Shown here piece after piece: positions 54,803-64,000 of a DNA stretch of 64,000 bases (its first letter is position 1; each line of letters opens with the position of its first letter). This DNA comes from Apirhabdus apintestini (lineage in GTDB: Bacteria; Pseudomonadota; Gammaproteobacteria; Enterobacterales; Enterobacteriaceae): NCBI GenBank assembly GCA_033977085.1, contig CP138906.1:3224001-3288000 (forward strand). The letters run 5' to 3'. The notes beneath the pieces are model-generated. The model saw only the letters and a program-made list of their open reading frames with translations, was not told the origin of the DNA and did no database searches. A program made the position numbers and the translations under genes.

Positions 54803-57157
54803 TCAGTTGCTCAGTGGTTTGCTGATGACGCGTTTAACTTCGGCTATCTCAGTGCTGTTGAAATCCGGTGCAGAAAAGGGCATATCGCCACCACTCCCTG
54901 GCACCAGGTATTCCCCCACCTTCATGGTCAGGTCACCTTTCGAGCCGTGCTCAATACCGCTGTCGCTGAGTTTCAGGTAAGAGCCGCCGCCATTCACCGT
55001 CAGGGCTTTAGGGGTACTGATAACAATTTCATCGTCAGTACTGGTGATGGTCAGTTCTTTTTGCGCACTCATGTCCAGTGTGTTGTGGCGGGAATGCATT
55101 TCGACATCACCGAGGTTAGCTATCATTCGCACACCCGCTTTGTGCGCAAACAGTCCCAGTTCATTCTCAGCACTCATGGAGATGTTTTTCATTGCTCCCA
55201 TATCGAGGTGTTTACCGGCCGTCAGCATCGTATTCTGTGTGCTGGTAAGCTGAAGGTGCTCGCCTGAGGTAAACGCGATCCCCTGCGGGGCGGATGCCAG
55301 CAGGACCGCTGCCTGCAAGTCAGCAATGCTTTGCGTCACCAGGTTGTTCTGAGCCTGAATATCGCTGACCAGCGCTTTCGCCGCTTCAGCCGCATTGTTC
55401 AGTGCCTGCATTTCGCTGTTGGCCTGCTTGATGCGGTTGACAGCCGGCGCCATTTCCAGCATCTGTCCTTCACCTTTTGCCTGCGCATCCGCGGTCAGGA
55501 ACATACCTCTTCCGGCACGTACGGCACCGTATTCATCGGTACGTAGTTCAAAACCGGTACCGCGTGGCTCACGCTGAGCATCCACCACATGGCCACCGTT
55601 AAGCTGCGTTTTCCCGTAAGGGGTCGCCAGCTTAAAGTGCTCTTCCTGACGCTTGTCTTCCAGGCGAAGTTTATTGTCCCCCGCCGTACGCCAGACGTTT
55701 CTCGTGTGATTGTCGCGGGTGACGTGGTCCGGGTGTTCTGAATCATGCTGGGCGTGGGCGATGTATGGCCTGTCCGGATCCCCGCTGTCAAACATCACCG
55801 AGACTTCAGTCCCGTCAAGCAGCGGGGAATGGAAGCCATAGGTATCCCCGGCATAAGGTTTCGCCATGCGCAGCCAGAGGTAGGCATAGCCCTGTTCGGT
55901 GCTGCTGCGGTCAAAGTCAAGCCGGACGCGGTAGCGCCCCTGATTGTCGAGGTACGCATAGGTGTCATGCTTCTCATCACTTTCCACCCGGGCAGGCAGG
56001 GAGCCGGCCATCACCGGACGGTTCAGCAGTGGCGGGCGGTAGCAGACCGTTTCACTGTACGGAATACCCGCAAAGCGCAGCTGAAAGCCTTTGTCACGCG
56101 CCCCCGAAGTCTGAACGCCGACGATCACAATGCCGTCTTTCAACGAGTCTGGGATACTGCCCTGGGGCTCCAGCACCTCGCCGGGGGTGAGAATCGGGCT
56201 GCTTGAACGTCCGGTGACAAGCTGTTGTGCGTTGAGTGCTCGTTCATGACGGAGACGGGCATACCAGGCGCCACCTTCCGGGGTGTCAGCATCGCCCTCA
56301 CTCAAAAACGGCTCCGCGTAGTGGTAGGTCTCGCCGGTGGTGGCCCCACCTTCCTGACGGACAGTCACCGAACTGTCCTGCGGCGTCAGCGCTTCACGGT
56401 AGTTATAGTCGCGATTGGCAACGCTGCCGGTGACCACATGATCTTCCGGGCTGATATCCCAGACGCTCTCCTGGCCGTTATCACTGGTGCGTGAAGGCGG
56501 GATCACCGGGAGTTTTACGCCAAACTGATACTGCATCTGGCTGTCCTGGAAAATCACCACATCCTGCTCGATACGGCTGTCCATTTCAAAACGCCAGAAA
56601 ATGCCCACCTCAGCCAGCAGGCGCTGGATAAATTCCAGATCCGTCTCACGCCACTGGGTGATCAGTTCACGGACCGGGTAATGCTGCGACAGGCGAAACT
56701 CAAAGTCCGCCCCTTCGAGACCGTGGGCGCGCAGAATTTGCTCCACCACTTCGGGTACCGACTGGTTCAGGTACACCTCGCTGCGCTGAGTGTGCTGCAT
56801 CAGAGTAATACGCGGCACGATGCGCAGGGCATAGGTGATTTCATCCCCCGACATCGAGATCCGACGGAAGGTATCCACCACGCCGTATACCGTGCGTACC
56901 GGCACAGCTGGCGTGCCATTAAACAATGGCGTCTGGAAGGTAAAGGAGGCCGGTTTCAACATGACTTCACTGCTGGCAATACTTGCCGTACAGGTGACGG
57001 TGACCTCGTAACGCCACGGCTGGCTCAGCGATTCGCTGGCACGAAACCGCAGCACGTCCAGGAAATGTGAACAGTCATGCACATCCACCCGGTAGCGGGA
57101 CAGGCCCAGGGCTTCATCCATCGCCTTCTGCGCCAGGCTGCTTAAGCGTTCAGTCAT
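54803..57157 (-). CDS. vgrG: T6SS spike protein VgrG2
   Basis: Second VgrG, 784 residues, frame intact. Start MTERLSSLAQKAMDEALGLS at 57157. gp27-like (LRAHGLEGADFEFRLSQHYP, WRETDLEFIQRLLAEVGIFW), OB-fold (RYRVRLDFDRSSTEQGYAYL), DUF2345 beta-helix. The C-terminal tail (LVPGSGGDMPFSAPDFNSTE, AEVKRVISKPLSN) differs from VgrG1 and has no transthyretin-like extension. Overlaps the tssH stop; followed after 10 bp by the cell-wall hydrolase effector. Confidence 0.95.
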   Translation of the reverse strand: MTERLSSLAQKAMDEALGLSRYRVDVHDCSHFLDVLRFRASESLSQPWRYEVTVTCTASIASSEVMLKPASFTFQTPLFNGTPAVPVRTVYGVVDTFRRISMSGDEITYALRIVPRITLMQHTQRSEVYLNQSVPEVVEQILRAHGLEGADFEFRLSQHYPVRELITQWRETDLEFIQRLLAEVGIFWRFEMDSRIEQDVVIFQDSQMQYQFGVKLPVIPPSRTSDNGQESVWDISPEDHVVTGSVANRDYNYREALTPQDSSVTVRQEGGATTGETYHYAEPFLSEGDADTPEGGAWYARLRHERALNAQQLVTGRSSSPILTPGEVLEPQGSIPDSLKDGIVIVGVQTSGARDKGFQLRFAGIPYSETVCYRPPLLNRPVMAGSLPARVESDEKHDTYAYLDNQGRYRVRLDFDRSSTEQGYAYLWLRMAKPYAGDTYGFHSPLLDGTEVSVMFDSGDPDRPYIAHAQHDSEHPDHVTRDNHTRNVWRTAGDNKLRLEDKRQEEHFKLATPYGKTQLNGGHVVDAQREPRGTGFELRTDEYGAVRAGRGMFLTADAQAKGEGQMLEMAPAVNRIKQANSEMQALNNAAEAAKALVSDIQAQNNLVTQSIADLQAAVLLASAPQGIAFTSGEHLQLTSTQNTMLTAGKHLDMGAMKNISMSAENELGLFAHKAGVRMIANLGDVEMHSRHNTLDMSAQKELTITSTDDEIVISTPKALTVNGGGSYLKLSDSGIEHGSKGDLTMKVGEYLVPGSGGDMPFSAPDFNSTEIAEVKRVISKPLSN

Positions 57158-59818
57158 CGTTCATCTCCTGCTGAGTTTTCTGTACGGCATCAAACTCCAG
57201 CACGATGCCCTCTTTCTCATCCCACCCAAGCGTCAGGCTGTGCGGTTTCTGCTTCGCGGCCATGTGAGTGAGCAGTTGCTGACTCAGTATCGGCAGAATT
57301 TGCTGGTTGAGCAGGCTGTCGACGTTGCGCGCGCCGGTGTCCGGCAGCAGGCAGGCGGCCGTCAGCGTGTCATACAGGCTGTCACCGATATGCGTGGTCA
57401 GGCCGTAATGACGCTGTAGACGCTTGCTGACCTGACTGAGCTTCATCTCCACAATGGTGCGCATGGCGGATTCTGCCAGGGGTGGTAGATCACTGTCTGG
57501 AAACGGGCCAGCAGAGCGGGCTGGAAGTGGTCACGCAGGATCGGGCGCAGCAGTTCATGCAGGTCGCTTTCACTGGCATCCGGTTGTTCATCGAGCAACT
57601 GCATCAGATGATCGCTGCCGAGGTTAGAGGTCATCAGGATCACGGTGTTACGGAAGTCAATTTCACGCCCTTCGCCGTCGCGCATAAACCCACGGTCGAA
57701 GACCTGATAGAACAGATTCATCACATCCCGGTGGGCTTTTTCCACCTCATCGAGCAGCACCACGCTGTACGGACGCTTGCGCACGGCTTCGGTCAGAATA
57801 CCGCCCTGCCCGTAGCCCACGTAACCCGGAGGTGACCCCTTGAGCTGCGAAACGGTGTGCGGCTCCTGATATTCAGACAGGTTGATGGTAATCAGGGATT
57901 TCTCGCCACCGTACAGCACATCCGCCAGGGCCAGCGCGGTTTCGGTTTTCCCCACCCCGCTCGGACCAACCAGCAGGAACACGCCCTGCGGGCCGTTCTC
58001 GGACGTCAGGCCAGTTTTGGCTGCACGCAGGCGCTGGGCAATGGCATTCAACGCCACATCCTGCCCAACCACGCGCTTACCGATTTCATTTTCCAGCATC
58101 AGCGGCTCAGTCTGTTCATCTTTCATCAGCGAGGAGAGCGGCACGCCGGTCCAGTCGGCAATCACGTTCGCCACGGTGCGGGTGTCGACATCCAGCGACA
58201 GCAACGGCGTGCTGCCCTGCAGCGTGGAGAGCTGGTTTTGCAGGTGGTTGATATCCGTCTGGCGGCTGATGTCCTGACGCACGTCGAGCAGCTGTTCCGT
58301 CAGGCTCAGCTCGCGACCATACTGACTTTCCAGTTCGTCGAGTTCGACGATCAGATCGTTCTGCTGCTGTTCAATCACCGCCAGACGTTCGCCGTGCTGA
58401 TTGTTGCCCAGCGCGATGTCTTCCAGCAGCGCCTGCTTCTCAATGTCCAGTGCAGTGAGCTGCGCGCGGTACTGCGTCAGCGCTTCCGGCACGGTGTCGA
58501 GGCTCATGCGCACGCGGGCGCTGGCGGTATCCAGCAGATCAACGGCTTTGTCAGGCAACTGACGGCCTGTCAGATAACGGCGGGAAAGCGTGACAGCAGC
58601 GCGTACTGCATCATCAGTGATGTGCACGCCGTGGTGTTCGGCGTAGCGGGATTTCAGGCCGCGCAGCATCAGGCAGGCAGTTTCGTCGTCCGGCTCGTCC
58701 ACTTTCACCATCTGGAAGCGGCGCTCCAGCGCGGCATCGCGTTCAAAATACTGTTTGTATTCGGACCAGGTAGTGGCGGCGATGGTACGCAGCTCACCAC
58801 AGGCCAACGCAGGCTTCAGCAGGTTAGCTGCATCCGCGCCACCCGCCTGGTTACCTGCCCCGATAATGGTGTGGGCTTCGTCGATAAACAGCAGAATGGG
58901 CACCGGGGACTGCTGCACCGCATCAATCACGTTTTTCAGGCGCTGCTCAAATTCCCCCTTCACCCCTGCGCCCGCCTGCAGCAGGCCGAGATCGAGGGTA
59001 CGCAGCACCACCGTTTTCAGGCTTTCTGGCACATTGCCTTCGGAGATGCGTAGTGCCAGCCCTTCAACGAGCGCCGTTTTCCCCACACCCGGCTCACCGA
59101 CCAGGATCGGGTTATTTTTGCGACGGCGCGAAAGGATATCCACCATCTGGCGAATTTCGGTGTCACGGCCAAACACCGGGTCAATCTTCCCGTCTTTCGC
59201 TTTGGCGGTGACATCGAGGGTAAACTTATCCAGGGCATTCTGCAGGGCCGGTGACAGTTCACCGTCTTTTATGGATGTGCTGTCACCGGCACCGACCGGA
59301 CGGCCGACCATTTCCACATCGCCACCCGTGTTGGCCAGTTCCGCTTCCTGCTGCACTTCCGGACGTTCGTCCGACTGCGCATCCAGCAGTGGACGCAGAC
59401 GCTCCAGCTGACTTTGTGCCAGGGTCAGCATCGGCCACAGACCGTCACAACGCAGCAGTTTCGGTTTACCGGTCAGGGCCATCAGCAGATGAATGCCGCG
59501 AATGTGCTCTTCACCATTGAGAGAGGCCAGCAACCAGGCTTCCTGCATCAGCATCTGAATGTTTTCCGAGAGCCGTGGGCGGTGGCGCACCGAGCGCGGT
59601 TGATTATCCAGCCAGCCGAGCAAATCCTGCCACAGCGCATCCATATCCCACTCGTAGCGACGGGCGAGCACCGTCAGGTCACCTTCACCCTGCTCAAGCA
59701 GCTTCAGCAGCCAGTGCTCAGGCAGGATTTCCGCATGCGCACGGGTCTGGCAGAGCGAGGCCGCCCCTTCCATCGCACGGGCACAGTAAGGATTCAGGCG
59801 GCGTAACAGAACGGCTGG
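57150..59818 (-). pseudogene. tssH: T6SS sheath-recycling ATPase TssH (ClpV), 5' end cut off by IS21 copy 3
   Basis: ClpV disassembles contracted sheaths. Present: N-domain (LLRRLNPYCARAMEGAASLC), first AAA module with GEPGVGKT and LLFIDEAHTI, middle coiled coil, second module with GPSGVGKTET. A C-run contraction near 57485 is restored as VIYHPLAESAMRTIVEMKL; total about 890 codons. The IS sits inside codon 5: the native start MENPA is at 61774-61787 beyond the element, with the gctgg duplication on both sides. The IS end supplies an in-frame TTG (ttggtaacaccagcc) that could give MVTPAVLL, but no SD is seen. Expression is likely abolished or strongly reduced. Confidence 0.93.
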
Positions 59819-59904
59819 TGTTACCAACGGTGCAAAACTGATCCACCCCAGCGGTTGAAAACTGATCCAGGGGTTAATCTGCTCCTCTGAATACAGGGGA
59901 GCTT

Positions 59905-60922
<1,018 letters not shown>

Positions 60923-60926
<4 letters not shown>

Positions 60927-61705
60927 TGGTCGAACTACAACATCAACGGCTGATGGTGCTTGCTGAACAGCTCCAGCTGGACAGCCTTATCGGCGCGGCG
61001 CCGGCACTGTCGCAACAGGCAGTGGATCAGGAATGGAGCTATATGGACTTCCTGGAGCACCTGCTACATGAGGAGAAACTGGCCCGGCATCAGCGTAAAC
61101 AGGCGATGTACACGCGGATGGCAGCCTTCCCGGCGGTGAAGACGTTCGAGGAATACGACTTCACCTTCGCCACCGGCGCACCTCAGAAGCAAATCCAGTC
61201 GCTGCGTTCCCTGAGCTTCATCGAACGTAACGAAAACATCGTGTTGCTGGGCCCCTCGGGCGTGGGGAAAACACATCTGGCGATAGCCATGGGCTACGAG
61301 GCAGTACGGGCGGGCATCAAGGTTCGCTTCACAACAGCAGCGGACCTGCTGTTACAGCTGTCGACTTCCCAGCGTCAGGGGCGTTACAAAACGACACTCA
61401 ATCGCGGTGTCATGGCCCCCAAACTGCTCATCATCGACGAAATAGGCTATCTGCCGTTCAGCCAGGAAGAGGCAAAGCTGTTCTTCCAGGTCATTGCCAA
61501 ACGTTACGAAAAGAGCGCGATGATCCTGACCTCTAACCTGCCGTTCGGGCAGTGGGACCAGACGTTCGCGGGTGATGCAGCCCTGACATCGGCAATGCTG
61601 GACCGGATCTTACATCACTCACACGTAGTCCAGATAAAAGGAGAGAGCTATCGACTGAAGCAGAAACGAAAGGCCGGGGTTATAGCGGAAGCTAATCCTG
61701 AGTAA
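60923..61705 (+). CDS. istB: IS21 helper ATPase IstB (copy 3, intact)
   Basis: The only uninterrupted IstB in the window: 260 residues from ATG 60923 (MMVELQHQRLMVLAEQLQLD) to IAEANPE. AAA+ motifs GPSGVGKTH and LLIIDEIGY. It serves as the reference that exposes the AGCT-associated errors in copies 1 and 2. Confidence 0.96.
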
Positions 61706-61911
61706 GCAAGGTGGATCAATATTAGACCGTTGGTGGTGACGGTAAGTGGATCACTTTTTACCCGTTGTTGACAGCTGGATTTTCCATGGATTTCATTCCC
61801 TCTCTTTTGACACGCTACCGCCCTGGCCGTTAACCGATGCCCATAAGGTCAGTGCTGATAAAATGTATGGCTGCTTTGCAGAACGTCCGCGAGGCAGGCG
61901 TTATGCAAAAC

Positions 61912-61941
61912 AAAAAAGCGGACAGAGAGACTCCGTCCGCT
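61912..61941 (-). terminator. Rho-independent terminator after hcp
   Basis: On the minus strand agcggac (61941-61935) pairs with gtccgct (61923-61917), followed by a T6 run (61917-61912), 7 bp after the hcp stop. A terminator between hcp and tssH fits the common higher expression of hcp alone. Confidence 0.8.
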
Positions 61942-61947
61942 CGTGAC

Positions 61948-62439
61948 TTACGCGGTGGCGCGTTCGTTCCAGGAATCGGAATGAATAATGTTGCCGTCTT
62001 TGTAGGTCCAGGTGATTTTTCGTAGCGCGAGCTCGATCTGCTCAAGGTGGTTGTGCTTCTCGTAAGAAGGATCCTTGATGTCATGCATGACCGGATTCAC
62101 TTTCACCACTTTCACGTTTTCTAACTTCGTGTTGAAGTACTCGACTTCCTGACCTGCGTCGTTGATTTTGTACCACTTGAATTCCGCAGACTTGAGGGTC
62201 TGACCGGTGGTCACCGCCTTGTAAAGGTACGGGCTGGAGGAGTCGATTTCTTTGGTGAATTTGAACGGCGTGTGGATACGCGTACCGGTCAGCTTTCCGG
62301 TGTTGTTATCGGTCGGGATATACAGGTTATGCTCCTGCGCCACCACTTCGATGCTGCCGTCACGATCCTGAACGTCAACAGACCCTTTAATGTCCGCGCC
62401 GCCATCGTCTTTCAGCCAGAGATAAACAGGAATTGCCAT
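61948..62439 (-). CDS. hcp: T6SS tube protein Hcp (TssD)
   Basis: Hcp hexamers stack into the inner tube and are secreted. Start MAIPVYLWLKDDGGADIKGS at 62439, 163 residues, frame intact. Family pattern SVDVQDRDGSIEVVAQEHNL, RIHTPFKFTKEID and ITWTYKDGNIIHSDSWNERA. Upstream in-frame codons belong to the overlapping OmpA-type gene region. Followed by a terminator and then the disrupted tssH. Confidence 0.95.
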   Translation of the reverse strand: MAIPVYLWLKDDGGADIKGSVDVQDRDGSIEVVAQEHNLYIPTDNNTGKLTGTRIHTPFKFTKEIDSSSPYLYKAVTTGQTLKSAEFKWYKINDAGQEVEYFNTKLENVKVVKVNPVMHDIKDPSYEKHNHLEQIELALRKITWTYKDGNIIHSDSWNERATA

Positions 62440-62443
62440 GGAA

Positions 62444-63790
62444 TTACTCTCCATTGTGTTGTGATATGTCATCATCCTGCGATGACGCTGAGGGTTTGCC
62501 CGGTATCTGGCAGGCGTCGGCCTGCGGTACCAGACTGATTTCGACACGGCGGTTGAGCGTACGCCCTTCCGTTGTGTCATTGGTTGCGACGGGACGGTCC
62601 TGACCGTATCCCTGAACCGCAAAACAACTCTCCGGCACATCGCCGGTGTCCCGCATCCAGTCGCGTACCGCTTCAGCACGCTTCAGGGACAGCGTCTGAT
62701 TCAGTTGCGGGTTACCGGTGTTGTCGGTGTAACCACTGACCACAATCAGCCAACCCGGTTTGGCCTTGATCCCCACCAGGGAATTGACCAGCATTTTGGT
62801 CGAACCGCTCTTCAACACGGACTTGCCGGAATCGAACAGCGACATGCTGTCGAGACGAATAATCTTCGGTACCGGTCTGGGTTTCGGCTTCGGTGGCGGT
62901 GGCGGTGGCACATACGTATCAATCGTCTGCTGAACCGCGAGCCACAGGCGTTCGCCCGGATACAGCCCCAGACCATAGCGTTGCGGAACCCCCTGACGCT
63001 GCCAGCGCTCCAGTAGCAATGCATCCTGCTGCAGGGCGTGCAGCGACCGGGCTTTCGGCGCGTAGTGATCCATCGGAATGGCCTGCTAGCGGTGCAGATC
63101 GGCAGCCACCCGGCGGATGAGGGTCTGGTTATGCATAACAGACAGCGCGAGGGCACCGAGTGCGCACAGCAGCAGGACCACCACCACCCGACGTCCGGTT
63201 TTACCGCCCTGTAACGGTGTGGTGTACGGTATCAGCAGCGGCAACACCGGATCGGCAAAATGCCAGCGCTGCTCATGCGCACAGACACGGATCGCAGGAG
63301 AAATGCGGGTCAGTCGGAACAGCCACTGCGGCCACAGGGCGCGGGCAGCAGTCTGTATCAGCCCCAGACGCAGGGTGACGGCAAACGGGCGTATCGCCGG
63401 ACACAGCCGGTCGGATTTGCCCAGCTCATCCAGCATGACCGAGTGAAGCATCGCGGTCGCCTGGGCCAGAAACGGCTGGATAGTGGCAGTCTGTGCCGTA
63501 CGCTGCCATTCACTGAGCGTCACCGCCGGTTCGTCTTCCGGGCACACCAGAGACGTTGTACCCCGTACCACTATCCACGGCGTCTCCGGGCCACTGAATT
63601 CTGCATTCAGCACCACCGGAACGTCATACCCGGTCAGTCCACGAAGCTGCTTCACCTGCAGGCGCAGCGCTTTCAGGGACGCCCGCAACAGCGCCTCGTC
63701 ATCATGGCGGTCCGGCAGACAGCGGAACATTACCGACAACTGCCCGGCCATCACCGGGGTGCGTGCCAGCAGACGAGTGGCGAGCGGCAT
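62444..63790 (-). CDS. OmpA-domain T6SS envelope protein, internal amber codon
   Basis: One frame of 449 codons from ATG 63790 interrupted by a TAG at 63086-63088 (CGC-TAG-CAG); the same frame continues as QAIPMDHYAPK to the stop at 62444. The N-terminal part is cytosolic (PVVLNAEFSGPETPWIVVRG), followed by a membrane helix (VVVVLLLCALGALALSVMHN) just before the stop codon. After it come a Pro/Lys linker (YVPPPPPPKPKPRP) and an OmpA/MotB peptidoglycan-binding domain (VVSGYTDNTGNPQLNQTLSL, GYGQDRPVATND). T6SS clusters of enterobacteria carry such a protein to fix the complex to the cell wall. The TAG is probably a substituted Trp codon (TGG). The true start lies further upstream (next entry). 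Confidence 0.82.
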
Positions 63791-63798
63791 CGAGCTCA

Positions 63799-64000
63799 GT
63801 CAGGCTCTGCCACCTGGAGGTACCAGCCCTGGGTCGTGCGCCGGAAGGGTCCCAGGGCAAACATGTTGTCATCCACATCCCCACAGACCAGCACCACCGG
63901 TCCGGTATGGTCTTCCGGTGGAAAGTCACCGGCATCCACCACCTGTTGAGCAGGCTGCAGGTGACGGTAACGTCGGAGGATTATCCACCCGCAAACCAGC
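63799..64000 (-). CDS. Upstream part of the OmpA-domain T6SS protein (runs off window)
   Basis: Minus-strand frame from the window edge: LVCGWIILRRYRHLQPAQQV, VDAGDFPPEDHTGPVVLVCG, ending GWYLQVAEPD and TGA at 63799. The first residues form a membrane helix. The TGA is part of tgagctcgatg: the frame break again falls at GAGCTC (63793-63798), and the next ATG (63790) continues with MPLATRLLARTPVMAGQLSV, which reads naturally after it. I infer that this and the 62444-63790 frame are one gene of about 520 or more codons. Confidence 0.6.

Overview
The window is chromosomal DNA of an Enterobacteriaceae bacterium. The block mltC-yggX-mutY-trmB-yggL-yggN ... hemW-rdgB-yggU-yggT-yggS-yggR ... ruvX-yqgE-gshB-rsmE-endA-sprT has the Escherichia/Enterobacter order and close protein similarity. 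I cannot fix the genus. Three accessory regions surround this core.

Layout. (1) 1-8.5 kb: an island beside tRNA-Phe, with a tyrosine integrase, an unknown gene carrying a 12-C run, and hsdM-hsdS-prrC-hsdR. This is a type IC restriction-modification locus enclosing a PrrC-like anticodon nuclease. (2) 8.9-25.8 kb: core housekeeping genes, with an IS21-family element at the 3' end of mltC. (3) 26.4-29.6 kb: a type I secretion outer-membrane protein gene and the 5' part of a BapA-like giant adhesin, cut by a second copy of the same IS. (4) 31.5-34.2 kb: remnants and regulators: a truncated winged-helix gene, a PerC-like 400-codon gene and a protein of five Myb/SANT-like repeats. (5) 34.2-64 kb: a type VI secretion (T6SS) cluster on the minus strand: OmpA-type protein, hcp, tssH, vgrG2, a cell-wall hydrolase effector with its putative immunity gene, PAAR, a membrane protein, tssM, tssA, tssF, tssG, tssJ, vgrG1, a PD-(D/E)xK nuclease effector, a DUF3396 immunity gene, tssE and a VasL-type gene. 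tssB, tssC, tssK and tssL are not seen and may lie past the right edge. A third IS copy sits inside codon 5 of tssH.

The genes fall into three working groups. The island is a two-tier phage defence: DNA restriction, with a tRNA-cutting back-up expected to act when restriction is blocked. The T6SS cluster carries two VgrG-linked toxin modules, a nuclease and a peptidoglycan hydrolase, each with an adjacent immunity candidate. The core block is ordinary housekeeping: DNA repair, nucleotide clean-up, heme and glutathione metabolism, tRNA and rRNA methylation.

Data quality dominates interpretation. About forty genes, many of them housekeeping, carry single-base frameshifts. Nearly all are one-base contractions of homopolymer runs. 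A second class is centred on AGCT flanked by G/C (mainly GAGCTC, GAGCTG, CAGCTG). Both classes look like long-read base-calling errors, the second possibly caused by DNA modification. I therefore annotate most frameshifted genes as probably intact and report the restored reading frames. The IS insertions and the loss of the bapA 3' end are real structural events.
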